Below, in pieces: positions 35,205-43,101 of a DNA stretch of 56,749 nt. The DNA is from Myxococcales bacterium. Its GTDB lineage: Bacteria > Myxococcota_A > UBA9160 > UBA4427. Made by a program: the position numbers and the translations under genes. The stretch spans positions 1 to 56,749 of the forward strand of contig DUBZ01000108.1 in assembly GCA_012960035.1 (NCBI GenBank), given 5' to 3'. Position 1 is the stretch's first letter; each line of letters opens with the position of its first letter. Under the pieces are notes generated by a model that was given only the letters and a program-made list of their open reading frames with translations, searched no databases and had not been told where the DNA came from.

Positions 35205-36634
35205 CCCAGCGCCTTTAGCTTTTCGCGTTCGGCTTCTGATATCTGGGCGGGAGCCGTCTTCGCATTGGGTGTGGTTTCTGGTGCCGTCCCTGGCGACGAG
35301 ATCTCCGCGAGCCGTGTATCCATGATCGCGCGCATGTCTGCTTGCAAGTGTGCGACTTTCGGGTCGCCCGCGATGTTATTTTGCTCACCCGGGTCGGTCT
35401 TGCGGTAGTAGAGTTCGACTCTGCCGTCATCGAGATGTTGGATCATCTTCCAGCGGCCGCGTTCGACACTGACTTGCCGCTGGTCCGTCCCGCGCGCGTA
35501 GCTGCCTTCGGAAGACACGTAACTCGGGCTGGAGCGACTGAGCGCGGTGTCGAAGAGGTCCATCCCCCGGAGCGTGTGTTCTTCAACGCCCGCGAACTGA
35601 AGCAGCGTGGTGGCGATAGATGATGTTTCAACCGGGCTTCCAATCGATAGTCCCCACATCGTCCTCGGGATGTCGCCCCCGATGATCAACGGGACATGGA
35701 TAAGTTCGTCGTACAAATCCCGACCGTGTCCGAAGCGGTTGTGATCAAGAAAGCCTTCACCGTGGTCGGCAGTGACGACAAAGATCACTCCTCGGTCTCG
35801 CCCGGCGCCGATGACGCCATCAATCAACGCACCGACGTGTTTGTCGGTGTGCGCAATTTCTTCATCGTAGACGTCGGTCATGTACCGCTCTGCGGCAGCG
35901 GACACGCCCAGCAACTCGGTTCCGTTGGGTGACTCGAAATCGATTGAGTCGCCGAACCGTCCAGTGCGCCCGGTCGCAAAGTCGTATTCCGGATGGCGTT
36001 CGTATGAATAATGGGGGTCGAAGTAGTGGACCCAAAGAAAGGTCGGGCCGTCTCCAGCTGCGTTGAAGGACTCGAGTGCTACTTGGGTAAGCACCTCCGA
36101 GCTAGAACCGCTGTGATCTTGCACGTGTCGTTCGTTGAAGTCGTCGAAACCTCGGGCAAAGCCGAAGCTGCTGCCGACGAAGACGTGGCTCACGACGGCG
36201 CGCGTTTGATAGCCACTCGCTTGAAGGAGGCTCGCGACCGCGGGGTGCTGTTCGCCGATGGAGCTTTGATTGCTCGTCGCGCCGTGCCGGCTCGGCGGAA
36301 GTCCGGTGTGGATGCTCGCCATACTGGGCAGCGTCCACGGTGCAGCCGCAACGGCATGCTTGAACGTGACACCTGCCCGGGCGAGCTTCAGCAAATTGGG
36401 CGCGGTGGGTCGCGTGTGTCCGTAAAGCTCGAGATGATCCGCGCGCAGCGAGTCGATCGTAATCAACACGAGATCCGGGCGTGCAGAAGCGTCGAAAGTT
36501 CGGATCCAACAACCGGTCTGAATAAGAAAGAGAAAGAGTGCGGCCACCATGCATTTGCGCGCCCAAGGTGTCGACTTCAGTCGAAGGGCGTCAAAAGTTC
36601 TCAGCGGAGATTGCAAATCGAGGTGTTTCGGCAT
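35165..36634 (-). CDS. Sulfatase-superfamily lipoprotein with Thr nucleophile position (T-L-P-S-M)
   Basis: 489 aa from ATG 36634 (the frame is open 18 codons further). Membrane anchor VAALFLFLIQTGC with a possible lipobox Cys42. Catalytic module: DLVLITIDSLRADHLELYGH (metal Asp61), AAAPWTLPSMASIHTGLPPS with Thr101 at the nucleophile position and Met where CxPSR has Arg, then VVTADHGEGFLDHNRFGHG. The end EREKLKALGYLESEGA carries the shared C-terminal tail. Its 3' end overlaps the VCBS protein gene. Same family as the proteins at 11460 and 23622. Confidence 0.8.
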   Translation of the reverse strand: MPKHLDLQSPLRTFDALRLKSTPWARKCMVAALFLFLIQTGCWIRTFDASARPDLVLITIDSLRADHLELYGHTRPTAPNLLKLARAGVTFKHAVAAAPWTLPSMASIHTGLPPSRHGATSNQSSIGEQHPAVASLLQASGYQTRAVVSHVFVGSSFGFARGFDDFNERHVQDHSGSSSEVLTQVALESFNAAGDGPTFLWVHYFDPHYSYERHPEYDFATGRTGRFGDSIDFESPNGTELLGVSAAAERYMTDVYDEEIAHTDKHVGALIDGVIGAGRDRGVIFVVTADHGEGFLDHNRFGHGRDLYDELIHVPLIIGGDIPRTMWGLSIGSPVETSSIATTLLQFAGVEEHTLRGMDLFDTALSRSSPSYVSSEGSYARGTDQRQVSVERGRWKMIQHLDDGRVELYYRKTDPGEQNNIAGDPKVAHLQADMRAIMDTRLAEISSPGTAPETTPNAKTAPAQISEAEREKLKALGYLESEGASDAVH

Positions 36635-36824
36635 GATCGGTGTGAATGTAACGGAATCTGCCTGAGTCGTGTTGTGCACGGGCTGCAATCGACAATTCGG
36701 GATGGTGCGTTTTTCGAGGGCGAGGCGAGATCGATTAAAATCGATTCATCACTGCGTGTTTTTTTGGCTGGCCCCTTTGCAGCGCAGGCAAGATCAGGCA
36801 ATCTCTGCCGCGCTTTGGAACTGC

Positions 36825-36901
36825 GGGGCGGTAGTTCAATTGGTTAGAGCACTGGCCTGTCACGCCAGAAGTTGCGGGTTCGAATCCCGTCCGCCCCGCC
36901 A
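36825..36901 (+). tRNA. tRNA-Asp (GTC anticodon)
   Basis: 77-nt cloverleaf with encoded CCA. Acceptor GGGGCGG pairs with CCGCCCC before discriminator G and CCA; anticodon stem CTGGC/GCCAG around loop ctGTCac; T-arm GCGGGTTCGAATCCCGT. The anticodon GTC specifies Asp. No integrase sits beside it, so it is not visibly an attachment site here. Confidence 0.95.
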
Positions 36902-37113
36902 TCAATAGGCCCGCCCTAGTCGCTGCTCATGAAACCGATCGCTGGGCTTTTGGCAAGTCGGGAGTATGTGTATTCCCGAAGCCGGCCGTTGGCGTGGTCA
37001 CGAACTGGCTGCAGCGCATAGGTTGCTGAGTCGTGCGCTGGCGCTTTTGTAAAATACGAAGCGCGTCGTAGGAATTTGCTGTGGGTGTTCGTGGTCTTAC
37101 CGTGAATGTCAGA

Positions 37114-37551
37114 TTAAGGGCACACGCCAAGACCCTGGCCCGAGGTTGGTGTTGCAGTGCAGTCCGCGCAACTTCTTCCACTTGGCCCGGGCGGATTTCC
37201 AAACTTGCCGAACACGGATGTGAGGTCTGCAGCGCCGACGCCGTTGTCTTCGTTTACGTCATGGGCGCCCAGATTCTTTGGGCTCCATGGTGATGCGGTT
37301 CCGAACTCACCGAAAACGGTAGCGAGATCGCCCGCGCCGGTATTGCAATCCTGGTTGATGTCGGTGTCGCAAAGGTTGCCGTAGCCATCCTCGTCGTCGT
37401 CGCGTTGGATCGGGTTTGCTAAGCCCAGACAGTTGTCGCCATCGTCGACAATGCCGTCGGAGTCGGCGTCCTCTTCGTGAAATAAGCCGGCCCCACTTGC
37501 GAGCGCGAACCCAACGCTCAGAGCGCACGCAGACAACAACACCACAATCAT
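37114..37551 (-). CDS. Small exported TSP3/dockerin-like calcium-binding protein
   Basis: 145 aa from ATG 37551 (open frame to 37626). Signal sequence MIVVLLSACALSVGFALASG is followed by a thrombospondin type 3 repeat (DADSDGIVDDGDNCLGLANP, DDDEDGYGNLCDTD) and two dockerin-like loops (DINQDCNTGAGDLATVFGEF and HDVNEDNGVGAADLTSVFGK). The C-terminus has a C-x-x-C (SCADCTATP). TSP3 and dockerin-like loops bind Ca2+; in this type of genome they often sit at the end of large secreted proteins, so a stand-alone copy of this size could be a remnant of one or a small cell-surface protein. No cohesin partner is visible. Confidence 0.65.
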   Translation of the reverse strand: MIVVLLSACALSVGFALASGAGLFHEEDADSDGIVDDGDNCLGLANPIQRDDDEDGYGNLCDTDINQDCNTGAGDLATVFGEFGTASPWSPKNLGAHDVNEDNGVGAADLTSVFGKFGNPPGPSGRSCADCTATPTSGQGLGVCP

Positions 37552-37828
37552 TCGCGCGCGAAGGTCGGTTACGCGGCGAACTCCAAGATCACTCCCGTCC
37601 GTCCTATCATTCCGCATCGTTCGCACCCCAGGTCGGCAGTGCGGATTCGCAGCATGCGCAACCGCACTGCATCAACGCCTTTGATTTTACGGGAGATAGA
37701 CCGTCTCTGCACACCAGACTGCGTAGTCATTTAGGCCGATGTCAGTTTCGAGCAGGCTAAACAACGCCTCGTCGTGTTTCAGCCGGTCGAGGTTGGAACG
37801 GAAGTCGTATCTCGGTGCTCAACCGAGT

Positions 37829-37984
37829 TCATTGCGTGGGCCATTGTCCTCGTATCTGGCCGATGTTCCTGTGCCGGCTCCAACCTCGACGTTCGTAGCC
37901 GAGCGCGGCGTCAGAAGATAGTTCGCGGACCACGTCATCGGCTTCGCCCAAATATCCTGCGCTGCCGGTCACGAGGATGCGCAT
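37829..37984 (-). pseudogene. NAD-dependent epimerase/dehydratase, N-terminal remnant
   Basis: The minus strand from ATG 37984 reads MRILVTGSAGYLGEADDVVR, the Rossmann start of an extended SDR (V-T-G-x-x-G-Y-L/I-G), then departs from the family and stops after 51 codons. The ATG overlaps the 3' end of the hydrolase gene, which suggests the two were once a coupled operon and the second gene was lost by deletion. The 37,627-37,828 stretch holds nothing else I can name. Confidence 0.45.
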
Positions 37985-38901
37985 GGTTCCGACTGCTTCC
38001 TTTGAATCGATGCGGGCGTATTGCGACCCAGCCAGTCGATCAACATGTCGTTAAAGATCTCGGGTTCTTCTTGATGGACAAAGTGGCCTGCATTTTCGAA
38101 GCGCTGCACTTCGAGTCCTTTCGGGAAGTCGTCTTTGTGGAGCGTGAGATCGTGGAGTCGGGTGTCCATACAGCCGTCAAGCGCGCCGGTGATCGCAAGC
38201 GTGGGGACATGGATCTGACCCGCGACCAGTTCGTTGCCTTGCTTCGATGCTTCGCTTCCCGCTTTGGCGACCGCGCGGTAGTAGCCCAGTGCAGCGCGCT
38301 TCACGCCGGGCAGGGCGAGCGTCTCTTTGACCGCCGCGAGTTCTTCTGGCGGGAAGTCCCACCCTGGCGACCAATCACGCCAGAGCTTTTCAATGAACGC
38401 CCAATCGTTTCGTTCGACTACATAGTCGGCGATGCCGCGCAGTTGAAAAAAGATCATGTACCACGAGTTCAGGATCTGGCTGGGGAGCTTTCGGATTCCT
38501 TCGCTCTGCAATCGACCTGGATGGGGGATCGCAATTGTGGTGAGCGAATGAAACCGCTCGGGTGCCATCGCAGCGGCGGTGTAGGCCACCACTGCGCCCC
38601 AGTCGTGTCCGACGAGGTGCACTTTGTCTTCGCCAAGGTTGTCGATCCAACCCACGACGTCTTCCGCGAGACGCACCATGTTGTAGTCGGCGTCCGCGGG
38701 TTGAGAACTCGGTTCGTAGCCCCGCATGGTCGGCGCGATGGCGCGGTATCCGGCGCGTGCAAGGGGTTCGAGTTGCTCGCGGTAAGAGCGTGCGTGATCC
38801 GGAAACCCGTGAAGGCAAAGGGCGACCGGACCCGTTCCCGCTTCGTACGCGCCGAAGCGTAAATCTCCGACTGTGAGGGAAAGAGATTTCTCATCTGTCA
38901 T
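37969..38901 (-). CDS. Alpha/beta hydrolase, epoxide-hydrolase-like
   Basis: 310 aa from ATG 38901 (GGAG upstream). Oxyanion-hole motif LCLHGFPDHARSYREQLEPL, the nucleophile elbow VGHDWGAVVAYTAA (Asp nucleophile, as in epoxide hydrolases and haloalkane dehalogenases), IAIPHPGR, and the catalytic His in GHFVHQEEPEIF near the C-terminus. The Asp nucleophile and the G-H-D-W-G motif favour an epoxide-hydrolase type reaction, releasing a diol. A helical cap lies between. Cytoplasmic. Substrate unknown. The epimerase remnant begins inside its last codons. Confidence 0.85.
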   Translation of the reverse strand: MTDEKSLSLTVGDLRFGAYEAGTGPVALCLHGFPDHARSYREQLEPLARAGYRAIAPTMRGYEPSSQPADADYNMVRLAEDVVGWIDNLGEDKVHLVGHDWGAVVAYTAAAMAPERFHSLTTIAIPHPGRLQSEGIRKLPSQILNSWYMIFFQLRGIADYVVERNDWAFIEKLWRDWSPGWDFPPEELAAVKETLALPGVKRAALGYYRAVAKAGSEASKQGNELVAGQIHVPTLAITGALDGCMDTRLHDLTLHKDDFPKGLEVQRFENAGHFVHQEEPEIFNDMLIDWLGRNTPASIQRKQSEPCASS

Positions 38902-39132
38902 GCGAGGGGGCTCCGATGCTTGGGGGTGCAGCGTGGACATTACAGAGTTCGAGTTGCGCCGCAGTTGCACACGACGCACCGGCAATCGAATTCACCCCGC
39001 GAACGGGATCTGACCCGGGTGTGTGGACAACGATTGAGGCGACTCTCAGCAAAAACAGCTTCAGATCCTCAACACCAGCACCGATATCCCAGACGCATCG
39101 TCGCTTGAAAACGCGCGATCCAGGAGTGCATT

Positions 39133-39330
39133 ATGCAGAATTCGCATTGGAAAGTCGGAACAATCGTCCTCGCCACGCTCGTCATGTCGTGGCTGACGGC
39201 CTGTGGGCCGGCCGCTCTGGAGGAGAAGCGTCTGGCTGATCAGTGCAACGCCGTGTACGGGTTCAATACACCTGACGCACGTGGTTGCCAGAATGTCAGC
39301 GTGGATTATCTCGCGATGCGTGATCACTGA
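39133..39330 (+). CDS. Small putative lipoprotein
   Basis: 65 aa, with AGGAG directly upstream of the ATG. Signal peptide VGTIVLATLVMSWLTAC with a lipobox (Cys ~24), followed by GPAALEEKRLADQCNAVYGF and a second Cys pair. Unknown small lipoprotein with good translation signals; the two later Cys may form a disulfide in the periplasm. The 230-bp gap upstream (38,902-39,132) contains nothing recognisable. Confidence 0.65.
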   Translation: MQNSHWKVGTIVLATLVMSWLTACGPAALEEKRLADQCNAVYGFNTPDARGCQNVSVDYLAMRDH

Positions 39331-39432
39331 TCGACCGCAAGGACGTTGGCGTTCGATAGCAGCTGGGCTCGATTGAATTCAATAAGGGTCGAGAACGTTG
39401 CAGTGTCAGCGGGTCGCGGCTCCCCTTCGTGA

Positions 39433-40632
39433 TCAACGCCCGAAACGTCTGTTGATGGCTTCACGCAGTTCGTTGAGAATGCGCGGGTTGCGTGCGGGAA
39501 CTTGGAAGTAGTAGCCGTCTGCGTTCGGCGAAATTTCCCGGCTTCCCAACCAGCTCTTTACGACCACGTTCTTTCCTTTGATCGTGGCCCGACTTCGTCC
39601 CATCCAACCTTCCACGACACCCACGGGGTCGTTCAGCTGGGTGTCGTATTCGACGAGCATGTCGCGATGAACCGCGAACGCGCTCGTGTCCAAGCGCAGC
39701 AGTTCGAATTCTTCCGCCAATGCGGCGAGCTTGGGGGCAGCGAAGAATGTCGTCTCCGGCTCGTTATATGCCTCGGTTGCTCGATCTAATTCGTTCTTCA
39801 CCAGATCGAACGAGAGGGAAGGGGTGACGCGCCGCGCGCCGTGGTCCAGGGTGTCGATCCTTAGGCATCCGCTGCTCGGACCGATGGGTTCGTCCCAAGT
39901 TACGATGCGGCTGTGATGTGCACCGTCCCGACTCGCGCTTCCGATGACGCCGGTATGAACAAAGAGACATTGCCCAACCAACGAAGAGGAATCTTCGTAG
40001 TGTTGCGCGAGGTGGTTGTGGCCCGAAAACCAAAGTCTGACTTGCGGGTGGTCCGCGAGGAGGGCCGCAAAGCGTCCCGGTGCGTTGCTCTGGTTGAGCC
40101 ATGCATTGCCGCCACGCAGGTGCGGATACTGCAGCACGCGCAATTGCGAACCGAGTGGGGGCGCGTGGGAAAATACAAAGATCGGCCGGTTGCGGTTGGC
40201 TTCGAGAGTGGCACGCAGCCATGCGAACTGGGCGTCGTCGATCGACACCTCGTGCTTGTAACCGCGGTTGTCGCGAAAACCGGTCGACGAAAGTAGAACC
40301 CCTAACGCGTCGCCCAATTCGATGGTGCGGTATGGAGCGGCGAGACCGAACACGTCGCAGTAACACGCCACTGCGGCTTGGTCGGTTGCGAATGTCTCGA
40401 CCCGTTCAAGGTCGTGGTTTCCGAGGATCGTTCCCCAGTCGGTTTCGAACGAAGCCAAGTAGGCCCGCGCGTCTTCGAACGATTCGCGGGTTCCGGAGTG
40501 GGAGCCACATCCCAGGTCGCCCAGGCAAACGAGGGCCTGAGGCGTCTCGGCGCGGACATCGGCGCGGGCGCGATCGAAGGTTTCGGACTCGCGCGAGTCG
40601 AGGTGCAGGTCGCCCAGGACAACGAACTTCAA
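39433..40632 (-). CDS. Calcineurin-like metallophosphoesterase
   Basis: 399 aa. Starts MKFVVLGDLHLDSRE (metal motif D-x-H), then LVCLGDLGCGSHSG (G-D), TILGNHDLERV (G-N-H-D), IFVFSHAPPLG (H) and WFSGHNHLAQHYE (G-H-x-H): the complete binuclear-metal set of calcineurin-like phosphoesterases. A C-terminal ~130-residue domain is not recognised. No signal peptide, so cytoplasmic. It follows the BKACE gene by 11 bp on the same strand, so the two are probably cotranscribed. Confidence 0.85.
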   Translation of the reverse strand: MKFVVLGDLHLDSRESETFDRARADVRAETPQALVCLGDLGCGSHSGTRESFEDARAYLASFETDWGTILGNHDLERVETFATDQAAVACYCDVFGLAAPYRTIELGDALGVLLSSTGFRDNRGYKHEVSIDDAQFAWLRATLEANRNRPIFVFSHAPPLGSQLRVLQYPHLRGGNAWLNQSNAPGRFAALLADHPQVRLWFSGHNHLAQHYEDSSSLVGQCLFVHTGVIGSASRDGAHHSRIVTWDEPIGPSSGCLRIDTLDHGARRVTPSLSFDLVKNELDRATEAYNEPETTFFAAPKLAALAEEFELLRLDTSAFAVHRDMLVEYDTQLNDPVGVVEGWMGRSRATIKGKNVVVKSWLGSREISPNADGYYFQVPARNPRILNELREAINRRFGR

Positions 40633-40643
40633 AACCTAACCAC

Positions 40644-41555
40644 TCATCCCGGTAGACCGAGCATTTCAATCGTTTGGGCGGTGGTCGCAACCGGTCGACC
40701 GACTTCGCCACAAAGATCAACTGCACGTTGCAGCAGTTCGAGGTTGGTGGGCTTGTCGCTCCCCATGTAGTCCTCGATGCCAATGTGGAGATGACCACCG
40801 CGCTCGAGAGCATGCCGCGCCAAGTCATGGTCGAAGACGTCGCCACCCAAGACGCCGACGGACCAGGGCACTACGCAGTCGCCGAATAGCGTTAGGTACA
40901 CGTCGAGTCCCCACGGCGTGCCGGGGAGGCCGAAGTTGAGACCTTTGTGTCCGGCGCCCATGTAACCGTACTCGCCACCCATGTAGAACTTCACCAAGCT
41001 TCCGGCGGGCAGATGGCCGCTGCGTTCATATGCAAGGGTGTGATTCAAAAACCCGGGTTCGAAGATCGCAATGCTCGGCCCGAGCCCGAGTTCGGCGTGA
41101 AAGTCGAAGGCCCAACGAATGGATGCCGGAGTGTTCGCATACGCGTAATCGATCGGAACCGGGAGCCCGGTGGCGTCCGCGCCGCCGAGGTTCACCGAAC
41201 CGGGATCGACGAAGCCGATCCGCAGCCCCGCCTCTTCGTGCAATATTTTTACATGCTCGTACTTCGCTTGTCCGTCTTCGCCAAAGCCCAGCGTCGGGTA
41301 GATGAGCGCGCCGGGGCGCTCGCGCAACACCGGAATGAAGTGTTCGAGGTAAAGCTCCGCTGCGCGTTTGCCCGGTGACATGATGTCGTCGATGTGGGTG
41401 TGAACGATCGCCGCGCCGTTTTCGAAACAACGAAGTGCGTCTTCCGCGATCTCATTGCTCGATCGCGGTGCGTTCGGGTTGACGTCCTTTGTCGTTTGGC
41501 CGTTCAACGCGACTTCGATGATGACCGGTCGCTGGCTTGCATCGAGGTTCGTCAT
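40644..41555 (-). CDS. BKACE-family beta-keto acid cleavage enzyme
   Basis: 303 aa from ATG 41555, with CAGGAG upstream (a longer frame to 41594 exists). Family segments: VIIEVALNGQTTKDVNPNAP, AAIVHTHIDD (H-T-H zinc ligands), YPTLGFGE, FEPGFLN and HLHIGIEDYM (third ligand), then GRPVATTAQTIEMLGL. BKACE enzymes (PF05853) condense a beta-keto acid with acetyl-CoA to give acetoacetate and a new CoA ester; substrates vary. It precedes the metallophosphoesterase gene by 11 bp. Confidence 0.85.
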   Translation of the reverse strand: MTNLDASQRPVIIEVALNGQTTKDVNPNAPRSSNEIAEDALRCFENGAAIVHTHIDDIMSPGKRAAELYLEHFIPVLRERPGALIYPTLGFGEDGQAKYEHVKILHEEAGLRIGFVDPGSVNLGGADATGLPVPIDYAYANTPASIRWAFDFHAELGLGPSIAIFEPGFLNHTLAYERSGHLPAGSLVKFYMGGEYGYMGAGHKGLNFGLPGTPWGLDVYLTLFGDCVVPWSVGVLGGDVFDHDLARHALERGGHLHIGIEDYMGSDKPTNLELLQRAVDLCGEVGRPVATTAQTIEMLGLPG

Positions 41556-42157
41556 CCTGAATTCTCCTGAGTGCGCATCCTGTCGAATCGCCAATGCTAG
41601 CTCGCAAATTCATCTAGTCGCCGTGCGATGTCTGGTTGGAAACGACGCCTCGCGCGATTCCCCGCTAAGCGCAACCGATGTGCAGCCTGCTAGGAGGAGG
41701 TCCCACCCATCTCGATGCCGAAGCGCGCGAAGTCGCTGTGGGTCGCGCAGACATTTTGGACGTCACGTACTTGGGTCGCTTCACGGGGATTCCAAACGGC
41801 GCTCTCACCGGGGGGCGCGTCGATCCGAGCTTTCGTACCCGGGTTGAGCGCCGACGTGTCCGGCGTGTCGTGTCTGCGATCCACCGAATCGTTCGTCTCG
41901 TGATTGGCCAAATGAATTCTTCGGTAGGGGCAATTGTGCAGTGGGCTTGGAATGCGCATCGGCATATGCAGGATTCGTGTTTAACGCTCATGGGTTTGGG
42001 CACTGTTCGCGTGTCGGTTGCGCGTGATTGTGGGCGAACTCGATTCTCACAACGATTTCGACGTCACCGATGACGCGGCCACAACATGCGGGATCCAGAA
42101 TGCTGGGGGCGAGACCGATACACGGAGAGCCCAACAACGGGTTGGAGAAGCGCATTC
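41556..42157. other. Intergenic region with a possible gene remnant
   Basis: No complete gene. On the minus strand around 41690-41830 one frame reads APPGESAVWNPREATQVRDV, QNVCATHSDFARFGIEMGGT and stops, which has the look of the C-terminus of a real protein, but I cannot name a family and the upstream part is not protein-like. Otherwise I see nothing in this stretch. Confidence 0.3.
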
Positions 42158-43081
42158 GTGGCCACGCTCTTGATCGTTGACGACATTGAATCCGCTCGAT
42201 CGGAGATTCGGTCGGTTGTGGAGAATAATGCGATCTTCGATCGTATCATCGAAGCGCCCGACGGGATCCGCGGCTTGAAATTGTTGTTGAGCGAAGCCGT
42301 CGACGTCGTGGTGTGTGATCTCGAAATGCCGGGTTTCGACGGTGAAAAGCTACTGCGCGCCAAGGAAGTCAATAAGGGCGGAAGCAATGTTCCCTTCATC
42401 GTTGTCACTGCGTCTGAAGACCTGAATCGACGCACAAGGTTGCTCGAGCGTGGCGCATCCGACGTCATCTCAAAACCTTTTCACGGACCCGACCTGGCGG
42501 CGCGACTGCAGCTTCATCTGAAAGTCAAGAAGCTGCAGGACGAGCTCATGGTCAAGAACGAAACGCTCGCGCGGCTCTCGACCTCAGATTCCTTGACGGG
42601 TTTGCGCACCCGTCGCTATGTCACCGATGTCTTGAGCATCGAGTTCTTGCGGGCGCGTCGGTACCATTCCAAGTTGTCAGTCCTGATGGGCGACCTCGAT
42701 CATTTCAAGCAAGTCAACGACACGTACGGGCACTTGACCGGGGACGCAGTTCTGCGAGGCGTGTCGGGCCTGCTGAGCAAGCAGTTGCGAAAGACCGACG
42801 TCGGCGGTCGCTACGGCGGCGAAGAGATGATCGTCGTGCTTCATCAATGCGGTATTGACGCTGCGGCGACTTTTGCCGAGCGCTGGCGCGATGGGATCGA
42901 AACGGCAGAATTTCGAACGGCGGACGGAAGCGGATGCGTTCCGGTTTCGATCAGCATCGGGGTCTCGGAATATCACCCCGACATGATGTCACCCGAAGAC
43001 TTGATCGCGGCGGCCGACCGTGCGCTGTACCGCGCCAAGGACGCCGGGCGCAACCGAGTTGAAGTCGCGACTGAACTCTAG
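42158..43081 (+). CDS. Response regulator-diguanylate cyclase (PleD-like)
   Basis: 307 aa from GTG 42158, chosen for its GGAGAAG site; the frame extends upstream without coding character. The receiver domain has LLIVDDIE, the phospho-acceptor Asp54 in VVCDLEMPGF, and ISKPF; a short coiled coil leads into the GGDEF domain: DSLTGLRTRRYV, DLDHFKQVNDTYGH and the catalytic GGEEM. The RxxD inhibitory I-site (RKTD) lies five residues before GGEEM, so product inhibition by c-di-GMP is expected. The last position of GGEEF is Met, which is tolerated in some cyclases. Makes c-di-GMP in response to a histidine kinase not encoded here. Confidence 0.9.
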   Translation: MATLLIVDDIESARSEIRSVVENNAIFDRIIEAPDGIRGLKLLLSEAVDVVVCDLEMPGFDGEKLLRAKEVNKGGSNVPFIVVTASEDLNRRTRLLERGASDVISKPFHGPDLAARLQLHLKVKKLQDELMVKNETLARLSTSDSLTGLRTRRYVTDVLSIEFLRARRYHSKLSVLMGDLDHFKQVNDTYGHLTGDAVLRGVSGLLSKQLRKTDVGGRYGGEEMIVVLHQCGIDAAATFAERWRDGIETAEFRTADGSGCVPVSISIGVSEYHPDMMSPEDLIAAADRALYRAKDAGRNRVEVATEL

Positions 43082-43101
43082 CGGTCGTTCGATATGAATC
43101 G

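Noticed and set aside
36825..36901. tRNA-Asp as the attachment site of the left-edge integrase
   Set aside because: They are 36 kb apart, no integrase or 3' tRNA duplicate lies near the tRNA, and no repeat of its 3' end was seen at the left edge.
37774..38862. Long plus-strand frame (362 codons) over the hydrolase gene
   Set aside because: Antisense shadow of a clearly conserved alpha/beta hydrolase; high GC makes such frames common. Similar antisense frames over nadK (44514-45377) and M23 (47893-49032) were dropped for the same reason.
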